In this document: piece after piece, positions 40,239-50,181 of the stretch | How the letters are laid out: every line of letters begins with the position of its first letter | Numbering within the stretch: the first letter of the stretch is position 1 | NCBI RefSeq assembly: GCF_003731635.1 | Contig: NZ_RCUA01000011.1 | Span: 1 to 62,241 of the forward strand | Length of the DNA: 62,241 bases | Reading direction: 5' to 3' | Origin: Marisediminitalea oceani | Lineage (GTDB): Bacteria; Pseudomonadota; Gammaproteobacteria; Enterobacterales; Alteromonadaceae | Notes under the pieces: generated by a model | Databases searched by the model: none | What the model saw: the letters and a program-made list of their open reading frames with translations, nothing else | Told to the model about the DNA's origin: nothing | Program-made: the position numbers and the translations under genes

Positions 40239-41324
40239 ATGAAAAACGTATTCAATTTTAGTGCTGGCCCGGCCATGCTGCCTCCCGCAGTGATGGCGCA
40301 GGCACAACAGGAATTTATTAACTGGCGTGACAGTGGCTGCTCGGTGATGGAAGTTAGCCACCGCGGTGCAGACTTTATCGAAATTGCCGCAACGGCCGAA
40401 CAGGACCTGCGCGACCTGATGAACGTACCGGATAACTACAAGGTACTGTTTCTGCAAGGCGGCGGTCGTGGGCAGTTTGCTGCGGTACCGCTGAATATTT
40501 CAAATCAGGACGATACCTCACTGCATCTGGTGAGTGGTTCCTGGTCGAAAGGCGCGGTTGCAGAAGCTTCAAAATATAATAATGCCAAAGTGATTGGCGA
40601 AGTAGTTGATCACAACGGTTATCAGTTTATGCCAAAGCCAGCCGCTGCCGACATCGATCAAAGCGCCGCTTATCTGCATTTCTGTCCTAATGAAACCGTG
40701 GATGGCATTGCCTATAAATGGTTACCAGAAGCTGGCGATGTGCCGCTGGTTGCCGATATGTCGTCAAACATTCTGTCTGGCCCGGTAGACGTGAGCAAGT
40801 ACGGTATTATCTATGCCGGTGCGCAGAAGAACATTGGCCCGTCTGGCTTATCGGTAGTGATTGTTCGTGAAGATCTGGTCGGTAAGGCCCGCCAAAGCAC
40901 GCCGTCGATTTTCGATTACGAACTGATGGCCAAAAATGACTCCATGTATAACACTCCGCCAACCTTTTCATGGTACCTGGCGGGGCTGGTATTTAAATGG
41001 CTGAAAGCCCAGGGCGGTGTAGAAGCCATGGCCAGCCTCAATCAGCACAAAGCAGATACATTGTATAAAGCCATTGATGACTCGTCGTTCTACCGTAATA
41101 ACGTGCATCCGGAAAACCGTTCGATTATGAACGTACCTTTCCATCTGGCCGATCCGGCACTGGATAAAGTGTTCCTGGAAAAGTCCAAAGAAGCCGGTTT
41201 AATGGCCCTTAAAGGTCACCGCTCGGTAGGCGGTATGCGTGCCAGTATTTATAACGCTATGTCCATTGATGGGGTAGAAGCCCTGGTGAGCTTTATGAAG
41301 GACTTCGAGGAGCATCACGCATGA
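40239..41324 (+). CDS. serC: Phosphoserine aminotransferase SerC
   Basis: A 361-residue PLP enzyme of serine and pyridoxal phosphate synthesis. [10 protein letters not shown] begins the protein and the PLP lysine is in AGAQKNIGP near residue 196. It overlaps aroA by 4 bases (ATGA), the conserved serC-aroA operon. Confidence 0.96.
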   Translation: MKNVFNFSAGPAMLPPAVMAQAQQEFINWRDSGCSVMEVSHRGADFIEIAATAEQDLRDLMNVPDNYKVLFLQGGGRGQFAAVPLNISNQDDTSLHLVSGSWSKGAVAEASKYNNAKVIGEVVDHNGYQFMPKPAAADIDQSAAYLHFCPNETVDGIAYKWLPEAGDVPLVADMSSNILSGPVDVSKYGIIYAGAQKNIGPSGLSVVIVREDLVGKARQSTPSIFDYELMAKNDSMYNTPPTFSWYLAGLVFKWLKAQGGVEAMASLNQHKADTLYKAIDDSSFYRNNVHPENRSIMNVPFHLADPALDKVFLEKSKEAGLMALKGHRSVGGMRASIYNAMSIDGVEALVSFMKDFEEHHA

Positions 41325-42610
41325 GTGCAGAGCAGTTAACGTTACAGCCGGTCAACAAAATCGACGGTACCGTCAACGTGCCGGGCTCGAAGAGTCTGTC
41401 TAACCGGGCTTTATTACTGGCGGCACTGGCAAAGGGCGAAACCCGCCTGACCAATCTGCTCGACAGTGACGATATCCGCCACATGCTGGATGCCCTTAAA
41501 TTACTGGGTGTTGAGTACAGCTTAAGTGATGACAAAACTGAGTGTAGGGTCACCGGCTTAGGCGGCGCTTTCTCGGTTGATACACCGCTTAGCCTGTTTT
41601 TAGGCAATGCCGGTACCGCCATGCGCCCGTTATGTGCAGCACTGGCCGCATCAAATGTCACCGTTGAACTGACCGGCGAACCCCGCATGGAAGAGCGTCC
41701 AATTGGCGATTTAGTCGATGCGCTGCTGGAAGCGGGTGCGGATATTGAGTATTTAAAAAATGCCGGTTATCCACCGCTAAAAATTAACGGTAGTCAGTTA
41801 AAGGGCGGCGAGCTGTCTGTGGATGGCAGTGTATCGAGCCAGTTTCTTACGGCGCTGTTAATGGCCGCACCGTTATTTGCGGAAGACACCACTATCGCCA
41901 TTAAAGGCGAGTTAGTGTCGAAGCCTTATATCGATATTACCCTGGATACCATGGCCAAATTTGGCGTGCCGGTAGAAAATCAGGATTATCAGCGCTTTGT
42001 GATCAAAGCCGGGCAGCAGTATGTGGCACCTGAAACCTTTATGGTGGAAGGGGATGCTTCATCTGCGTCTTATTTCCTGGCGGCTGGCGCAATTAAAGGC
42101 GGTACGGTAAAAGTAACGGGTATTGGCAAGCAAAGCATCCAGGGCGACATTCGCTTTGCTGATGTGCTGGAAGCCATGGGCGCTAAAGTGGAATGGTTTG
42201 ACGATTGTATCGTGATTCATGGTGCGCCGCTTAAAGGCGTGGACATGGATATGAACCATATCCCTGATGCTGCCATGACCATTGCTACCACGGCATTATT
42301 TGCCGAGGGTGAAACCTGCATCCGCAACATTTATAACTGGCGGGTTAAAGAAACCGACCGGTTATTTGCAATGGCCACTGAGCTGCGTAAACTGGGTGTG
42401 GAAGTAGAAGAAGGGCACGATTATATTCGGGTAACGCCAGGCGCTGCATTACAACACGCTGCCATTGATACCTATAATGATCACCGCATTGCCATGTGTT
42501 TTTCACTGGTATCTCTGAGTGATACACCGGTAACGATTAACGATCCGGGTTGTACCGCTAAAACATTCCCTGATTATTTCACCCGCTTTGCCACAATCTG
42601 TCATCGATAA
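41321..42610 (+). CDS. aroA: EPSP synthase AroA
   Basis: A 429-residue 3-phosphoshikimate 1-carboxyvinyltransferase of the shikimate pathway. [17 protein letters not shown] near residue 20 and [13 protein letters not shown] near residue 90 are the class I EPSP synthase signatures. Translationally coupled to serC. Confidence 0.96.
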   Translation: MSAEQLTLQPVNKIDGTVNVPGSKSLSNRALLLAALAKGETRLTNLLDSDDIRHMLDALKLLGVEYSLSDDKTECRVTGLGGAFSVDTPLSLFLGNAGTAMRPLCAALAASNVTVELTGEPRMEERPIGDLVDALLEAGADIEYLKNAGYPPLKINGSQLKGGELSVDGSVSSQFLTALLMAAPLFAEDTTIAIKGELVSKPYIDITLDTMAKFGVPVENQDYQRFVIKAGQQYVAPETFMVEGDASSASYFLAAGAIKGGTVKVTGIGKQSIQGDIRFADVLEAMGAKVEWFDDCIVIHGAPLKGVDMDMNHIPDAAMTIATTALFAEGETCIRNIYNWRVKETDRLFAMATELRKLGVEVEEGHDYIRVTPGAALQHAAIDTYNDHRIAMCFSLVSLSDTPVTINDPGCTAKTFPDYFTRFATICHR

Positions 42611-42635
42611 GACAGATTTATCCTCTACTATCAAT

Positions 42636-42659
42636 CGCGCTGGTCTCAGGACCAGCGCG
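42636..42659. other. Strong hairpin between aroA and cmk
   Basis: A 10-bp stem CGCGCTGGTC / GACCAGCGCG with loop TCAG, without a following T-run. It could partly end aroA transcription or protect the 3' end. Confidence 0.55.
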
Positions 42660-42790
42660 CATTAGCTACAGACTTAGGTATTATGCCCGGGTATTTATTG
42701 ACGTGTATCATTGCCAATTGAGCCTACACGGGTATAATTGCCGCCGTTTTCGAGTTCTTATTAACATTTTATTAAATAACTGGAGCAGGT

Positions 42791-43462
42791 ATGCATCCAA
42801 TACCCGTAGTAACGGTAGATGGTCCTAGTGGGGCAGGGAAAGGCACACTAAGCGCATTAATCGCAGAAAAGCTCGGCTGGCACTTACTGGACAGTGGCGC
42901 GATTTACCGCGTACTGGCCGTTGCCGCCATGCATCATGATCTTCCGATCGACGATGAAAGTGCTGTTGTTCCGCTGGCCTCAGGCCTTGACGTCAGTTTT
43001 GAAATTGACAACGAGCAGCGCCGTGTAGTGCTGGAAGGTGAAGACGTCACTGACGATATTCGCACCGAAGAGGTCGGCGCTGTAGCGTCACAAATTGCGT
43101 CCCTTGCCAGGGTTCGCGAGGCGCTGTTACGCCGCCAGCGTGCGTTTCAGCAAGATCCCGGCCTGGTGGCCGACGGTCGTGATATGGGCACCGTAGTGTT
43201 CCCTGATGCCAACGTAAAATTATTCCTGACCGCCAGCGCTGAAGCCCGCGCGGAGCGTCGCTATAATCAGTTGAAAGATAAAGGTCTGGATGTTAATATT
43301 GCGCGCCTTTTAACCGATATCAAAGCCCGGGATGATCGCGATGCGAATCGTTCCATTGCGCCATTGGTACCGGCAGAAGACGCTGTAGTGATCGATTCAA
43401 CAGATTTGGATATTAACCAAGTCTTTGAAAGTGCAATGGAAATTATCAATTCCAGGCTGTAA
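42791..43462 (+). CDS. cmk: Cytidylate kinase
   Basis: A 223-residue nucleoside monophosphate kinase that phosphorylates CMP and dCMP. P-loop GPSGAGKGT at 12-20, [10 protein letters not shown] at about 36, and [13 protein letters not shown] near 128. GGAG upstream of the ATG. Followed by rpsA as in most gammaproteobacteria. Confidence 0.96.
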   Translation: MHPIPVVTVDGPSGAGKGTLSALIAEKLGWHLLDSGAIYRVLAVAAMHHDLPIDDESAVVPLASGLDVSFEIDNEQRRVVLEGEDVTDDIRTEEVGAVASQIASLARVREALLRRQRAFQQDPGLVADGRDMGTVVFPDANVKLFLTASAEARAERRYNQLKDKGLDVNIARLLTDIKARDDRDANRSIAPLVPAEDAVVIDSTDLDINQVFESAMEIINSRL

Positions 43463-43579
43463 GGCCGGAGTCGGTTTCACCATCGCAATCGTTGTCACAG
43501 GGAGTGACGACTTTGTTTAATAACCCCACGTTATCCGGATAGAAATGTGGATGTCAACTTAAATTATTTACTAAATCAT
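43463..43579 (+). promoter_or_regulatory. rpsA leader lacking a Shine-Dalgarno sequence
   Basis: The bases just before the rpsA ATG (43580) are AT-rich (ACTTAAATTATTTACTAAAT) and contain no GGAG-like motif, although rpsA is among the most strongly translated genes. In E. coli the rpsA start region also lacks a normal ribosome binding site and is folded for autogenous control by S1. The same logic probably applies here. Confidence 0.5.
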
Positions 43580-45250
43580 ATGACTGAAAATTTTGCACAA
43601 CTTTTTGAAGAGAGCTTACAAGAACTTGAAACTCGTCCAGGTTCAATTGTAAAGGGTACCGTAGTTTCAATTGATAAAGACATCGTTCTTGTTGACGCAG
43701 GTCTCAAATCAGAAAGTGCTATCCCAGCTGAACAATTTAAAAATGCTGAAGGCGAATTAGAAATCGCAATCGGTGACGAAGTCGACGTAGCGTTAGACGC
43801 TGTAGAAGACGGCTTTGGTGAAACTATCCTGTCTCGTGAAAAAGCTAAGCGTCACGAAGCGTGGGTTGAGCTGGAAAAAGCTTACGACGATAAAGCCACT
43901 ATCAAAGGCGTTATCAACGGTAAAGTTAAAGGCGGTTTCACTGTTGAAGTTAACAGTGTTCGCGCATTCCTGCCAGGTTCACTGGTTGACGTACGCCCTG
44001 TACGCGACACCACTCACCTGGAAGGCAAAGAGCTTGAGTTTAAGGTAATCAAGTTAGACGCCAAGCGTAACAACGTTGTTGTTTCTCGTCGTGCTGTTAT
44101 CGAAGCAGAAAGCAGTGCAGAGCGTGAAACTCTTCTGGCTAACCTGGAAGAAGGTCACGAAGTTAAAGGTATTGTTAAGAACCTGACAGACTATGGTGCG
44201 TTCGTAGATCTGGGCGGTGTTGACGGCCTGCTGCACATCACTGACATGGCTTGGAAGCGCGTTAAGCACCCAAGTGAAATCGTGAATGTTGGTGACGAAA
44301 TCAACGTTAAAGTTCTGAAGTTCGACAAAGAAAAGCAACGTGTATCTCTGGGCATGAAGCAAATGGGCAACGATCCATGGCAAGAAATTGCACAGCGTTA
44401 CCCGGAAGGCACTAAGATCACTGGCCAGGTAACTAACCTGACTGACTACGGTTGTTTCGTAGAGATCGAAGACGGTGTTGAAGGTCTGGTTCACGTTTCT
44501 GAAATGGATTGGACTAACAAGAACATTCACCCATCTAAGGTTGTTAACCTGGGCGATTCTGTTGAAGTTATGGTTCTGGAAATCGACGAAGAACGTCGTC
44601 GTATTTCTCTGGGTCTTAAGCAGTGCATCGATAACCCTTGGGAAACTTTCGCTAAGTCACACGAAAAAGGTGACAAAGTGTCTGGTAAGATCAAGTCAAT
44701 CACTGACTTCGGTATCTTCATCGGCCTTGACGGCGGCATCGACGGTCTGGTTCACCTTTCTGACATTTCATGGAACAAGTCTGGTGAAGACGCAGTTCGT
44801 GATTATAAGAAAGGCGACGAGATCTCAGCGGTTGTTCTGCAAGTCGACCCAGAGCGTGAGCGTATTTCTTTAGGCGTTAAGCAAATCGAAGAAGATCCGT
44901 TCAACAAGTATCTGACAGATACCAAGAAAGGTGCTATCGTTACTGGTACAGTTACAGCAGTTGATGCCAAAGGCGTTACTGTAAACCTGGCTGAAGAAGT
45001 TGACGGTTACATCCGTGTAGCTGATCTTTCTCGCGACCGTATCGAAGACGCGTCTGAAGTTGCTAACGTTGGCGACAGCATCGAAGCGAAGTACACCGGT
45101 GTTGACCGTAAGAACCGCATCGTAAACCTGTCTGTTAAAGCGAAAGACCAGGCTGACGAGAAAGAAGCGATTGAGAAAGTAAACCAACAGGATGATGGTG
45201 GTTTTGCTAACGCGATGGCTGAAGCTTTCAAAGCAGCAAAAGGCGAATAA
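43580..45250 (+). CDS. rpsA: 30S ribosomal protein S1
   Basis: A 556-residue protein of six S1 RNA-binding repeats. It starts [13 protein letters not shown], the family N-terminus, so I place the start at 43580 rather than at an upstream ATG at 43547. S1 binds mRNA leaders and helps unfold them on the ribosome. Codon choice is biased to GTT, GAA and CGT as expected for a highly expressed gene. Confidence 0.96.
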   Translation: MTENFAQLFEESLQELETRPGSIVKGTVVSIDKDIVLVDAGLKSESAIPAEQFKNAEGELEIAIGDEVDVALDAVEDGFGETILSREKAKRHEAWVELEKAYDDKATIKGVINGKVKGGFTVEVNSVRAFLPGSLVDVRPVRDTTHLEGKELEFKVIKLDAKRNNVVVSRRAVIEAESSAERETLLANLEEGHEVKGIVKNLTDYGAFVDLGGVDGLLHITDMAWKRVKHPSEIVNVGDEINVKVLKFDKEKQRVSLGMKQMGNDPWQEIAQRYPEGTKITGQVTNLTDYGCFVEIEDGVEGLVHVSEMDWTNKNIHPSKVVNLGDSVEVMVLEIDEERRRISLGLKQCIDNPWETFAKSHEKGDKVSGKIKSITDFGIFIGLDGGIDGLVHLSDISWNKSGEDAVRDYKKGDEISAVVLQVDPERERISLGVKQIEEDPFNKYLTDTKKGAIVTGTVTAVDAKGVTVNLAEEVDGYIRVADLSRDRIEDASEVANVGDSIEAKYTGVDRKNRIVNLSVKAKDQADEKEAIEKVNQQDDGGFANAMAEAFKAAKGE

Positions 45251-45261
45251 GCTTTTTGATA

Positions 45262-45295
45262 CAACAGGTATACGGTAAATGCCGTATACCTGTTG
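45262..45295. other. 14-bp perfect hairpin after rpsA
   Basis: CAACAGGTATACGG and CCGTATACCTGTTG are exact inverted arms with loop TAAATG, 12 bases after the rpsA stop. There is no T-run, so it fits a 3' stabiliser or processing site between rpsA and ihfB better than a terminator. Confidence 0.65.
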
Positions 45296-45336
45296 ATGTA
45301 GCTGTTTGATGGATTGAATGACAAAGAGGTTTACAC

Positions 45337-45624
45337 ATGACCAAGTCTGAATTAATTGAGCGGCTCGCTGATCAGGCACGCCACATCCCGGCAAAAGAAT
45401 TAGAAACAGCTATCAAAGAAATGTTGGAGCAGATGGCGCAAACCTTACAAAAAGGTGACCGTATCGAAATCCGCGGATTTGGTAGTTTTTCTTTGCATTA
45501 CCGCGCGCCTCGCGTGGGTCGTAACCCTAAAACCGGCGAAACGGTGGAGTTGGACGGTAAATACGTTCCGCACTTTAAGCCTGGCAAAGAGTTACGTGAC
45601 CGGGTGAATGAATCAATCGCCTGA
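45337..45624 (+). CDS. ihfB: Integration host factor subunit beta
   Basis: A 95-residue HU/IHF-fold DNA-bending protein, with [24 protein letters not shown] across residues 46-69 containing the DNA-intercalating arm. Forms a heterodimer with IhfA (not in the window). GAGG ribosome binding site and rpsA neighbour match E. coli. Confidence 0.96.
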   Translation: MTKSELIERLADQARHIPAKELETAIKEMLEQMAQTLQKGDRIEIRGFGSFSLHYRAPRVGRNPKTGETVELDGKYVPHFKPGKELRDRVNESIA

Positions 45625-45647
45625 TTATTATCTGCACAGATAGAAAT

Positions 45648-45675
45648 AAAAAGCACTGTTATCAGTGCTTTTTTT
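45648..45675 (+). terminator. Rho-independent terminator after ihfB
   Basis: AAAAAGCACTG / CAGTGCTTTTT stem with loop TTAT and a T-run. Symmetric A and T tracts make it usable on both strands, but only plus-strand genes flank it. Confidence 0.88.
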
Positions 45676-45746
45676 GTATGTGAATGCTGTAACACTATCC
45701 ACATTTTGTTATCCTGATTTTAATTTCTTCATTTAGGATCACGCAT

Positions 45747-46001
45747 TTGAAAGGCTTGGCATTTTTACTCTGCATTATTGCGATTCTGGTACTGGCGATT
45801 GCCGTTGGTTCTCAAAATGATGCTGTAATATCAGTAAATTACCTGATTGCTAAGGCTGATATGACGGTCGCCACTCTGATTGCTATTGCATTAGGACTTG
45901 GCGTTGTCGTTGGCGTTCTGGCTATTCTGAGCAGCTGGCTTACGCTCAGAGTTAAGCTCATGCGGGCACAGGCTAAGCTTAACAAGCTGCAGAAAGAATA
46001 A
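45747..46001 (+). CDS. lapA: LapA-type membrane protein (DUF1049)
   Basis: An 84-residue protein with two transmembrane helices (about 3-22 and 41-63) and a basic, coiled C-terminal tail (RVKLMRAQAKLNKLQKE). LapA works with LapB in controlling LpxC levels and lipopolysaccharide assembly. The start is a TTG with AGGA upstream; lapB follows after 4 bases. Confidence 0.9.
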   Translation: MKGLAFLLCIIAILVLAIAVGSQNDAVISVNYLIAKADMTVATLIAIALGLGVVVGVLAILSSWLTLRVKLMRAQAKLNKLQKE

Positions 46002-46005
46002 GCCT

Positions 46006-47166
46006 ATGCTGGAGCTGTTATTCTTACTGCTGCCAGTAGCAGCCGGTTATGGTTACATAATGGGCCGCAACAGTGTTCGTCAGGCCCAGCGCAAACAATC
46101 CAGTATTCTTTCCAAACATTATTTTCGTGGTTTAAATTTCCTGCTTTCTGATCAGCCCGACCGAGCCGTTGATACGTTAATTAAAATGATTAACGTCAAT
46201 AGCGATACGGTGGAAACCCATATCGCCATGGGCAACTTTTACCGTCAGCGTGGCGAAATAGACCGCGCCATCCGCGTTCACCAGAACCTGGTAAGCCGCG
46301 ATGAAATCCAGTCTACCCAGCGCGAACTGGCGCTTAAAGAGCTGGGCAGGGACTATATGCAGGCGGGTTTTCTTGAGCGTGCAGAAGGCGCGTTTGTTAG
46401 TTTGCTAAATTCCGACAAGCATTTCGAATTTGCTCAGCAGCAGCTGTTTGCTATTTATCAAACTACCAAAGAGTGGGGCCGTGCTATCGAGCTGGCTGAA
46501 AAAATGCTGGCCGAGAACGACAGCATTCGTAGCAAGCTGGCCCATTTCTATTGTGAACAAGCACAGCTTGAGCTGGATAATGATGATATACCCGCTGCGC
46601 TTAAGGTGTTACAAAAGGCGGTAAATGTAGATGAACAGGCCGTCAGACCATGGTTAATGTTGGGTGAAGTCACCTTTGATCAGGGTCGCTTAAAAGAGGC
46701 TGGTGAATACCTGGTGCAGGTCGCTAATCGCGATAAAAACTGGTTTATCGAAGCGGTACCGCTACTCGAGCAAATTGCCAGTGAAACCGGTGACTGGCAG
46801 AATTTCGAACAACTGTTAAATGATAACTGGGTGCAAAGTGCCACCTTGTACCTGGCTATGGTGGATGTACTTTCCAATAAAGGAGAAGTGCAGCATGCCG
46901 CCGATTATCTGTTTGAGCAACTGCAAAAAACGCCTACTATGCGTGGCTTCCATCGCCTGATGCAGTTGTACTGTGAGTTAAGTGATGATGCCAATGCCAA
47001 AGCGACTTACCAGCAGTTAAGACAGCTGGTTGCCAAACAAATTGAGCAGCGACCAAGATACCGCTGTAAAAGCTGCGGTTTTTCTGGTCGTAAATTATAT
47101 TGGCTGTGCCCATCCTGTAAAAAGTGGGGGGTTGTTAACCCCATTAGAGGTCTAGACGGAGAGTAA
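46006..47166 (+). CDS. lapB: Lipopolysaccharide assembly protein LapB
   Basis: A 386-residue protein with an N-terminal transmembrane helix, TPR repeats (about 35-340) and a C-terminal rubredoxin-like zinc domain with paired CxxC motifs (YRCKSCGF and LCPSCKKW). LapB directs FtsH to degrade LpxC. In operon with lapA and pyrF. Confidence 0.95.
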   Translation: MLELLFLLLPVAAGYGYIMGRNSVRQAQRKQSSILSKHYFRGLNFLLSDQPDRAVDTLIKMINVNSDTVETHIAMGNFYRQRGEIDRAIRVHQNLVSRDEIQSTQRELALKELGRDYMQAGFLERAEGAFVSLLNSDKHFEFAQQQLFAIYQTTKEWGRAIELAEKMLAENDSIRSKLAHFYCEQAQLELDNDDIPAALKVLQKAVNVDEQAVRPWLMLGEVTFDQGRLKEAGEYLVQVANRDKNWFIEAVPLLEQIASETGDWQNFEQLLNDNWVQSATLYLAMVDVLSNKGEVQHAADYLFEQLQKTPTMRGFHRLMQLYCELSDDANAKATYQQLRQLVAKQIEQRPRYRCKSCGFSGRKLYWLCPSCKKWGVVNPIRGLDGE

Positions 47167-47171
47167 AGAGA

Positions 47172-47870
47172 ATGAACCAAGAAGCCCGTGTGATAGTCGC
47201 ATTGGATTTCGATGATGCCGATAAGGCTATGGCCCTGGTAGATCAACTGGATCCTGCTGCCTGTAAGCTTAAAGTCGGCAAAGAGATGTTTACCCTGTTC
47301 GGGCCTGAGTTTGTAAAATCGCTCATCGCCAAAGGGTTTGATATTTTTCTGGATTTAAAATTTCATGATATTCCCAACACCGTAGCCAAAGCTTGTAAAG
47401 CGGCCGCGGAAATGGGCGTGTGGATGGTAAACGTTCACGCCAGTGGCGGAATGGAAATGATGAAGGCGGCTAAAAGTGCTATTGCCGGCTCTTCTCATCC
47501 GCAAACCAAGCTGATTGCGGTAACGGTGCTGACCAGTATGGACCAGGCGCAGTTAAATGATGTGGTACCAGAGGTGTCACCAGCCGGGCAGGTTAAAAAG
47601 CTTGCGCAGTTAACCGCAGACAGTGGCCTGGATGGTGTTGTTTGCTCTGCCAAAGAAGCCGTAATGTTACGCGAAACGCATAATGACGAGTTTCTGTTAG
47701 TAACACCTGGAATTCGTCCTGCCGGGGCAGATGTGGGCGATCAGAAAAGGGTGATGACACCGGTTGATGCCATCGACGCCGGTGTAAGCTACCTGGTAAT
47801 GGGCCGGCCAATTACCCAGGCCGAAAACCCATTAGCCGCTTTGCAGGCGGTAAATCAGAGCCTGGCCTGA
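47172..47870 (+). CDS. pyrF: Orotidine 5'-phosphate decarboxylase
   Basis: A 232-residue TIM-barrel enzyme, last step of UMP synthesis. The catalytic DLKFHDIPNT motif lies at residues 61-70, and the phosphate-binding GRPIT near 212. Follows lapB by 5 bases, the conserved order. Confidence 0.96.
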   Translation: MNQEARVIVALDFDDADKAMALVDQLDPAACKLKVGKEMFTLFGPEFVKSLIAKGFDIFLDLKFHDIPNTVAKACKAAAEMGVWMVNVHASGGMEMMKAAKSAIAGSSHPQTKLIAVTVLTSMDQAQLNDVVPEVSPAGQVKKLAQLTADSGLDGVVCSAKEAVMLRETHNDEFLLVTPGIRPAGADVGDQKRVMTPVDAIDAGVSYLVMGRPITQAENPLAALQAVNQSLA

Positions 47871-47896
47871 ATCACCTAAGAACAAATCAATAAATC

Positions 47897-47933
47897 TTCA
47901 AGGGGTCAGAGTAAACTTACTCTGACCCTTGAA
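47897..47933. repeat. GGGGTCAGAGT palindromic repeat, copy 1
   Basis: Arms TTCAAGGGGTCAGAGTAA and TTACTCTGACCCTTGAA are inverted with one unpaired G and a short centre. The core GGGGTCAGAGT / ACTCTGACC is shared with 50134-50169, so this is a dispersed REP-like palindrome and not simply the pyrF terminator. It may still fold in RNA and end pyrF transcription. Confidence 0.75.
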
Positions 47934-48048
47934 CTTAAATATTTATTCATCCATTTTTTAACTTTTGACGATCAGATTCCAAATTCAATAAGCGATTTAT
48001 GTCGAAATTGGCATGCTTAAAGCCTGTTTAATGTTGAAAGGGCTTTAT

Positions 48049-48891
48049 ATGTCACGAGTTATCTCTTCTGATTTGAACTCACAGCCATCATACCAATTGA
48101 GGCTAAATGATAAGTTCGATTTAATGGTAAAAGCCTGGGTGGGGATTATTCTCACCGGGCAGTGGATATTTGCATTATACATCCTCGTACAATTTACGCT
48201 GCCGCTGATAACCGGGCAGTTGGATGAGTCTCGTTACGCTTATATGATCAGGGGATACGTAAATGGCGACACCATTAATAACGCCATTCTTTTGCTCCAT
48301 GTGATACCCGTGATGCTGATTAGTCTGAGCGGCACCTTCCAGCTATTTCCCGCAATCAGGCAGCATTTCCCGCGGTTCCACCGTATCAATGGCCGTGTAT
48401 ATCTGACCTTTGGCATGTTGGGCGCCATTGGTGGCCTGTATCTTACCTGGGTAACAGGCAGTCGCCTTAGTGATTTAGGCGCGCTGGGGGTTACCGTGAA
48501 TGGTCTGCTTATTCCGGTAATGGTTTATTTTGCCTGGCGCTATGCAGTGCAACGGGATTTCTCGCGTCATCAGCGTTTTGCCGTGCATGCGTTTATTTTA
48601 ATTAACGGAGTCTGGACCTTTCGATTGCTTCTGATGGGCTGGTTTATGCTCAATCAGGGACCACAGGGGAACAGTGCAAATTTGGATGGGCCGGCTGATG
48701 TTATTCTGTCGTTTGCTTCTTACCTGTTGCCCATGTTTATTGCAGAGCTTATTTTCAGGGCCCGCGCACGTGATACGGTAGGCAGCCGCGTTACTGCCAC
48801 CATTGCAGTGTGCATTGCCATACTAATCACTTTGATTGGTACCGCCGCGGCTACTATGATGATGTGGGGGCCACGGATTGTTGGCTATTAA
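48049..48891 (+). CDS. DUF2306 membrane protein
   Basis: A 280-residue protein with about seven hydrophobic helices and the family-typical RINGRVYLTFG segment after a conserved HFPRFHR. Function unknown. I chose the ATG at 48049 because AAAGGG lies 7 bases upstream; ATGs at 48013 and 48031 are less well placed. Its stop overlaps the convergent AraC-type regulator by 4 bases. Confidence 0.82.
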   Translation: MSRVISSDLNSQPSYQLRLNDKFDLMVKAWVGIILTGQWIFALYILVQFTLPLITGQLDESRYAYMIRGYVNGDTINNAILLLHVIPVMLISLSGTFQLFPAIRQHFPRFHRINGRVYLTFGMLGAIGGLYLTWVTGSRLSDLGALGVTVNGLLIPVMVYFAWRYAVQRDFSRHQRFAVHAFILINGVWTFRLLLMGWFMLNQGPQGNSANLDGPADVILSFASYLLPMFIAELIFRARARDTVGSRVTATIAVCIAILITLIGTAAATMMMWGPRIVGY

Positions 48892-49994
48892 TTTGGCACA
48901 ACCGGGTTGCTGGTAACGGCTTCTTTATTCAGATAACGCAGACGATACTGATTTGGCGTACAGCCCTCACTGGCTTTAAATGCTCGGTTAAACGGTGCCA
49001 GTGAGGCAAACCCGGACTCCATGCTTATAACCAGTATTGTCCATTGTTCACTGTGCCTGGAGGTGAGCAGTTGCTTGGCGTAACTAATTCGGTAGCTATT
49101 GATAAACTGATTCACATTGGCCGCAGCGCTCATAGCCCTTATTGCCCGGCTTATTCTGTATTCAGATACCTGTAGGACATTGGCAATATCAATGGTTTTT
49201 AAGTCGTGCTGTAAAAAGCGTTGGTCCTGCTCCATCAACTGCCTGATTTGCTTAAACACCTTCTCATCATCTGCGAGGATTGTCCCGGCTAAGTTTTCGG
49301 TGCCAGAACTGATTTGGGATATATTACTGGTATGCCTGCGTGAGTGATGTTGCCAGAGTAAAATAATAAAAGTTACCAGGGTATTAAGCAGTGCGGAACT
49401 CACCACAAGCCAGGGTTTAACCTGACGGCTGACATCGCTGGCCAAAATACCTTCGGCCACTACGGTGCAACTAAATACACCGGTAAAAAAACTGCCGGCA
49501 AACAATAATCGCTGGTACTGTGAGGTTTTGCTTGCCTGAGTAAAACCGCGCACAGCTTCCCAAAAGGCCAGTGCCAGAATAGTGGAGGACAGCAACTGAG
49601 TGATTTCTGAAACTGCGCCTTTAATCCAACCAGTGTTATCAGCTGTTAACCAGTTAACCGATTCCATCAGCTCCAGACTACGGCTTGTCATAACCAGCAA
49701 AGCAATAGAGGCGGCCAGCGCATAATGCTGAATAGCAAGTGACTCGCCACCGCGGAACAACGCACGGGAGATGAGCCAGATCACATTACAGGTAGCGCAG
49801 GTGCCTAATGCAAACACATACTGATAGGGACTATCTGCCTGAGCAGTTAACACCTGCAGCGCTACCATGGCGAGGGAGCCACTGAAAATAGCGGTAAGAA
49901 TGTGCTCCACCCGAACCGGTCTGAAACTTAGCTGCGCCAGCATCACGGTTAGAGTGCAAAACAAAAGTACGTAATAAGCGTAATTAAGCCACAT
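48888..49994 (-). CDS. AraC-family regulator with an N-terminal multi-helix membrane domain
   Basis: A 368-residue protein. The N-terminal part has about six or seven hydrophobic helices (about 1-225), and the C-terminal part is an AraC helix-turn-helix domain (about 260-355, with KTIDIANVLQVSEYRISRAI and ESGFASLAPFNRAFKASEG). This suggests a membrane-bound sensor that binds DNA directly. Start at ATG 49994; a TTG at 50024 would add ten residues. Convergent with the DUF2306 gene. Target and signal unknown. Confidence 0.83.
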   Translation of the reverse strand: MWLNYAYYVLLFCTLTVMLAQLSFRPVRVEHILTAIFSGSLAMVALQVLTAQADSPYQYVFALGTCATCNVIWLISRALFRGGESLAIQHYALAASIALLVMTSRSLELMESVNWLTADNTGWIKGAVSEITQLLSSTILALAFWEAVRGFTQASKTSQYQRLLFAGSFFTGVFSCTVVAEGILASDVSRQVKPWLVVSSALLNTLVTFIILLWQHHSRRHTSNISQISSGTENLAGTILADDEKVFKQIRQLMEQDQRFLQHDLKTIDIANVLQVSEYRISRAIRAMSAAANVNQFINSYRISYAKQLLTSRHSEQWTILVISMESGFASLAPFNRAFKASEGCTPNQYRLRYLNKEAVTSNPVVPN

Positions 49995-50096
49995 AAGCAG
50001 GCCACACAAGGAGTGTGTTAACAATAAAAGATGATCTTATGGTAGGGCAAAGCAGGGTGCTTGCAAGCGAGCAATTGTTAGTCTTTGTTTCAATAA

Positions 50097-50120
50097 AAAC
50101 GGGACCATCTGGTCCCGTTT
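50097..50120. terminator. Terminator-like hairpin upstream of the AraC-type gene and downstream of ald
   Basis: AAACGGGACC / GGTCCCGTTT, a 10-bp stem with loop ATCT and short T/A flanks. It is downstream of ald on the minus strand and 103 bases before the AraC-type gene start. Confidence 0.75.
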
Positions 50121-50133
50121 ATTTACGTCAATC

Positions 50134-50169
50134 ATGGGGTCAGAGTAAATTAATTAACTCTGACCCCAT
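50134..50169. repeat. GGGGTCAGAGT palindromic repeat, copy 2
   Basis: Arms ATGGGGTCAGAGT and ACTCTGACCCCAT around an AT-rich centre, just past the ald stop. Same core as the copy at 47897-47933. Confidence 0.8.
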
Positions 50170-50181
50170 AAATTTAGCGAC

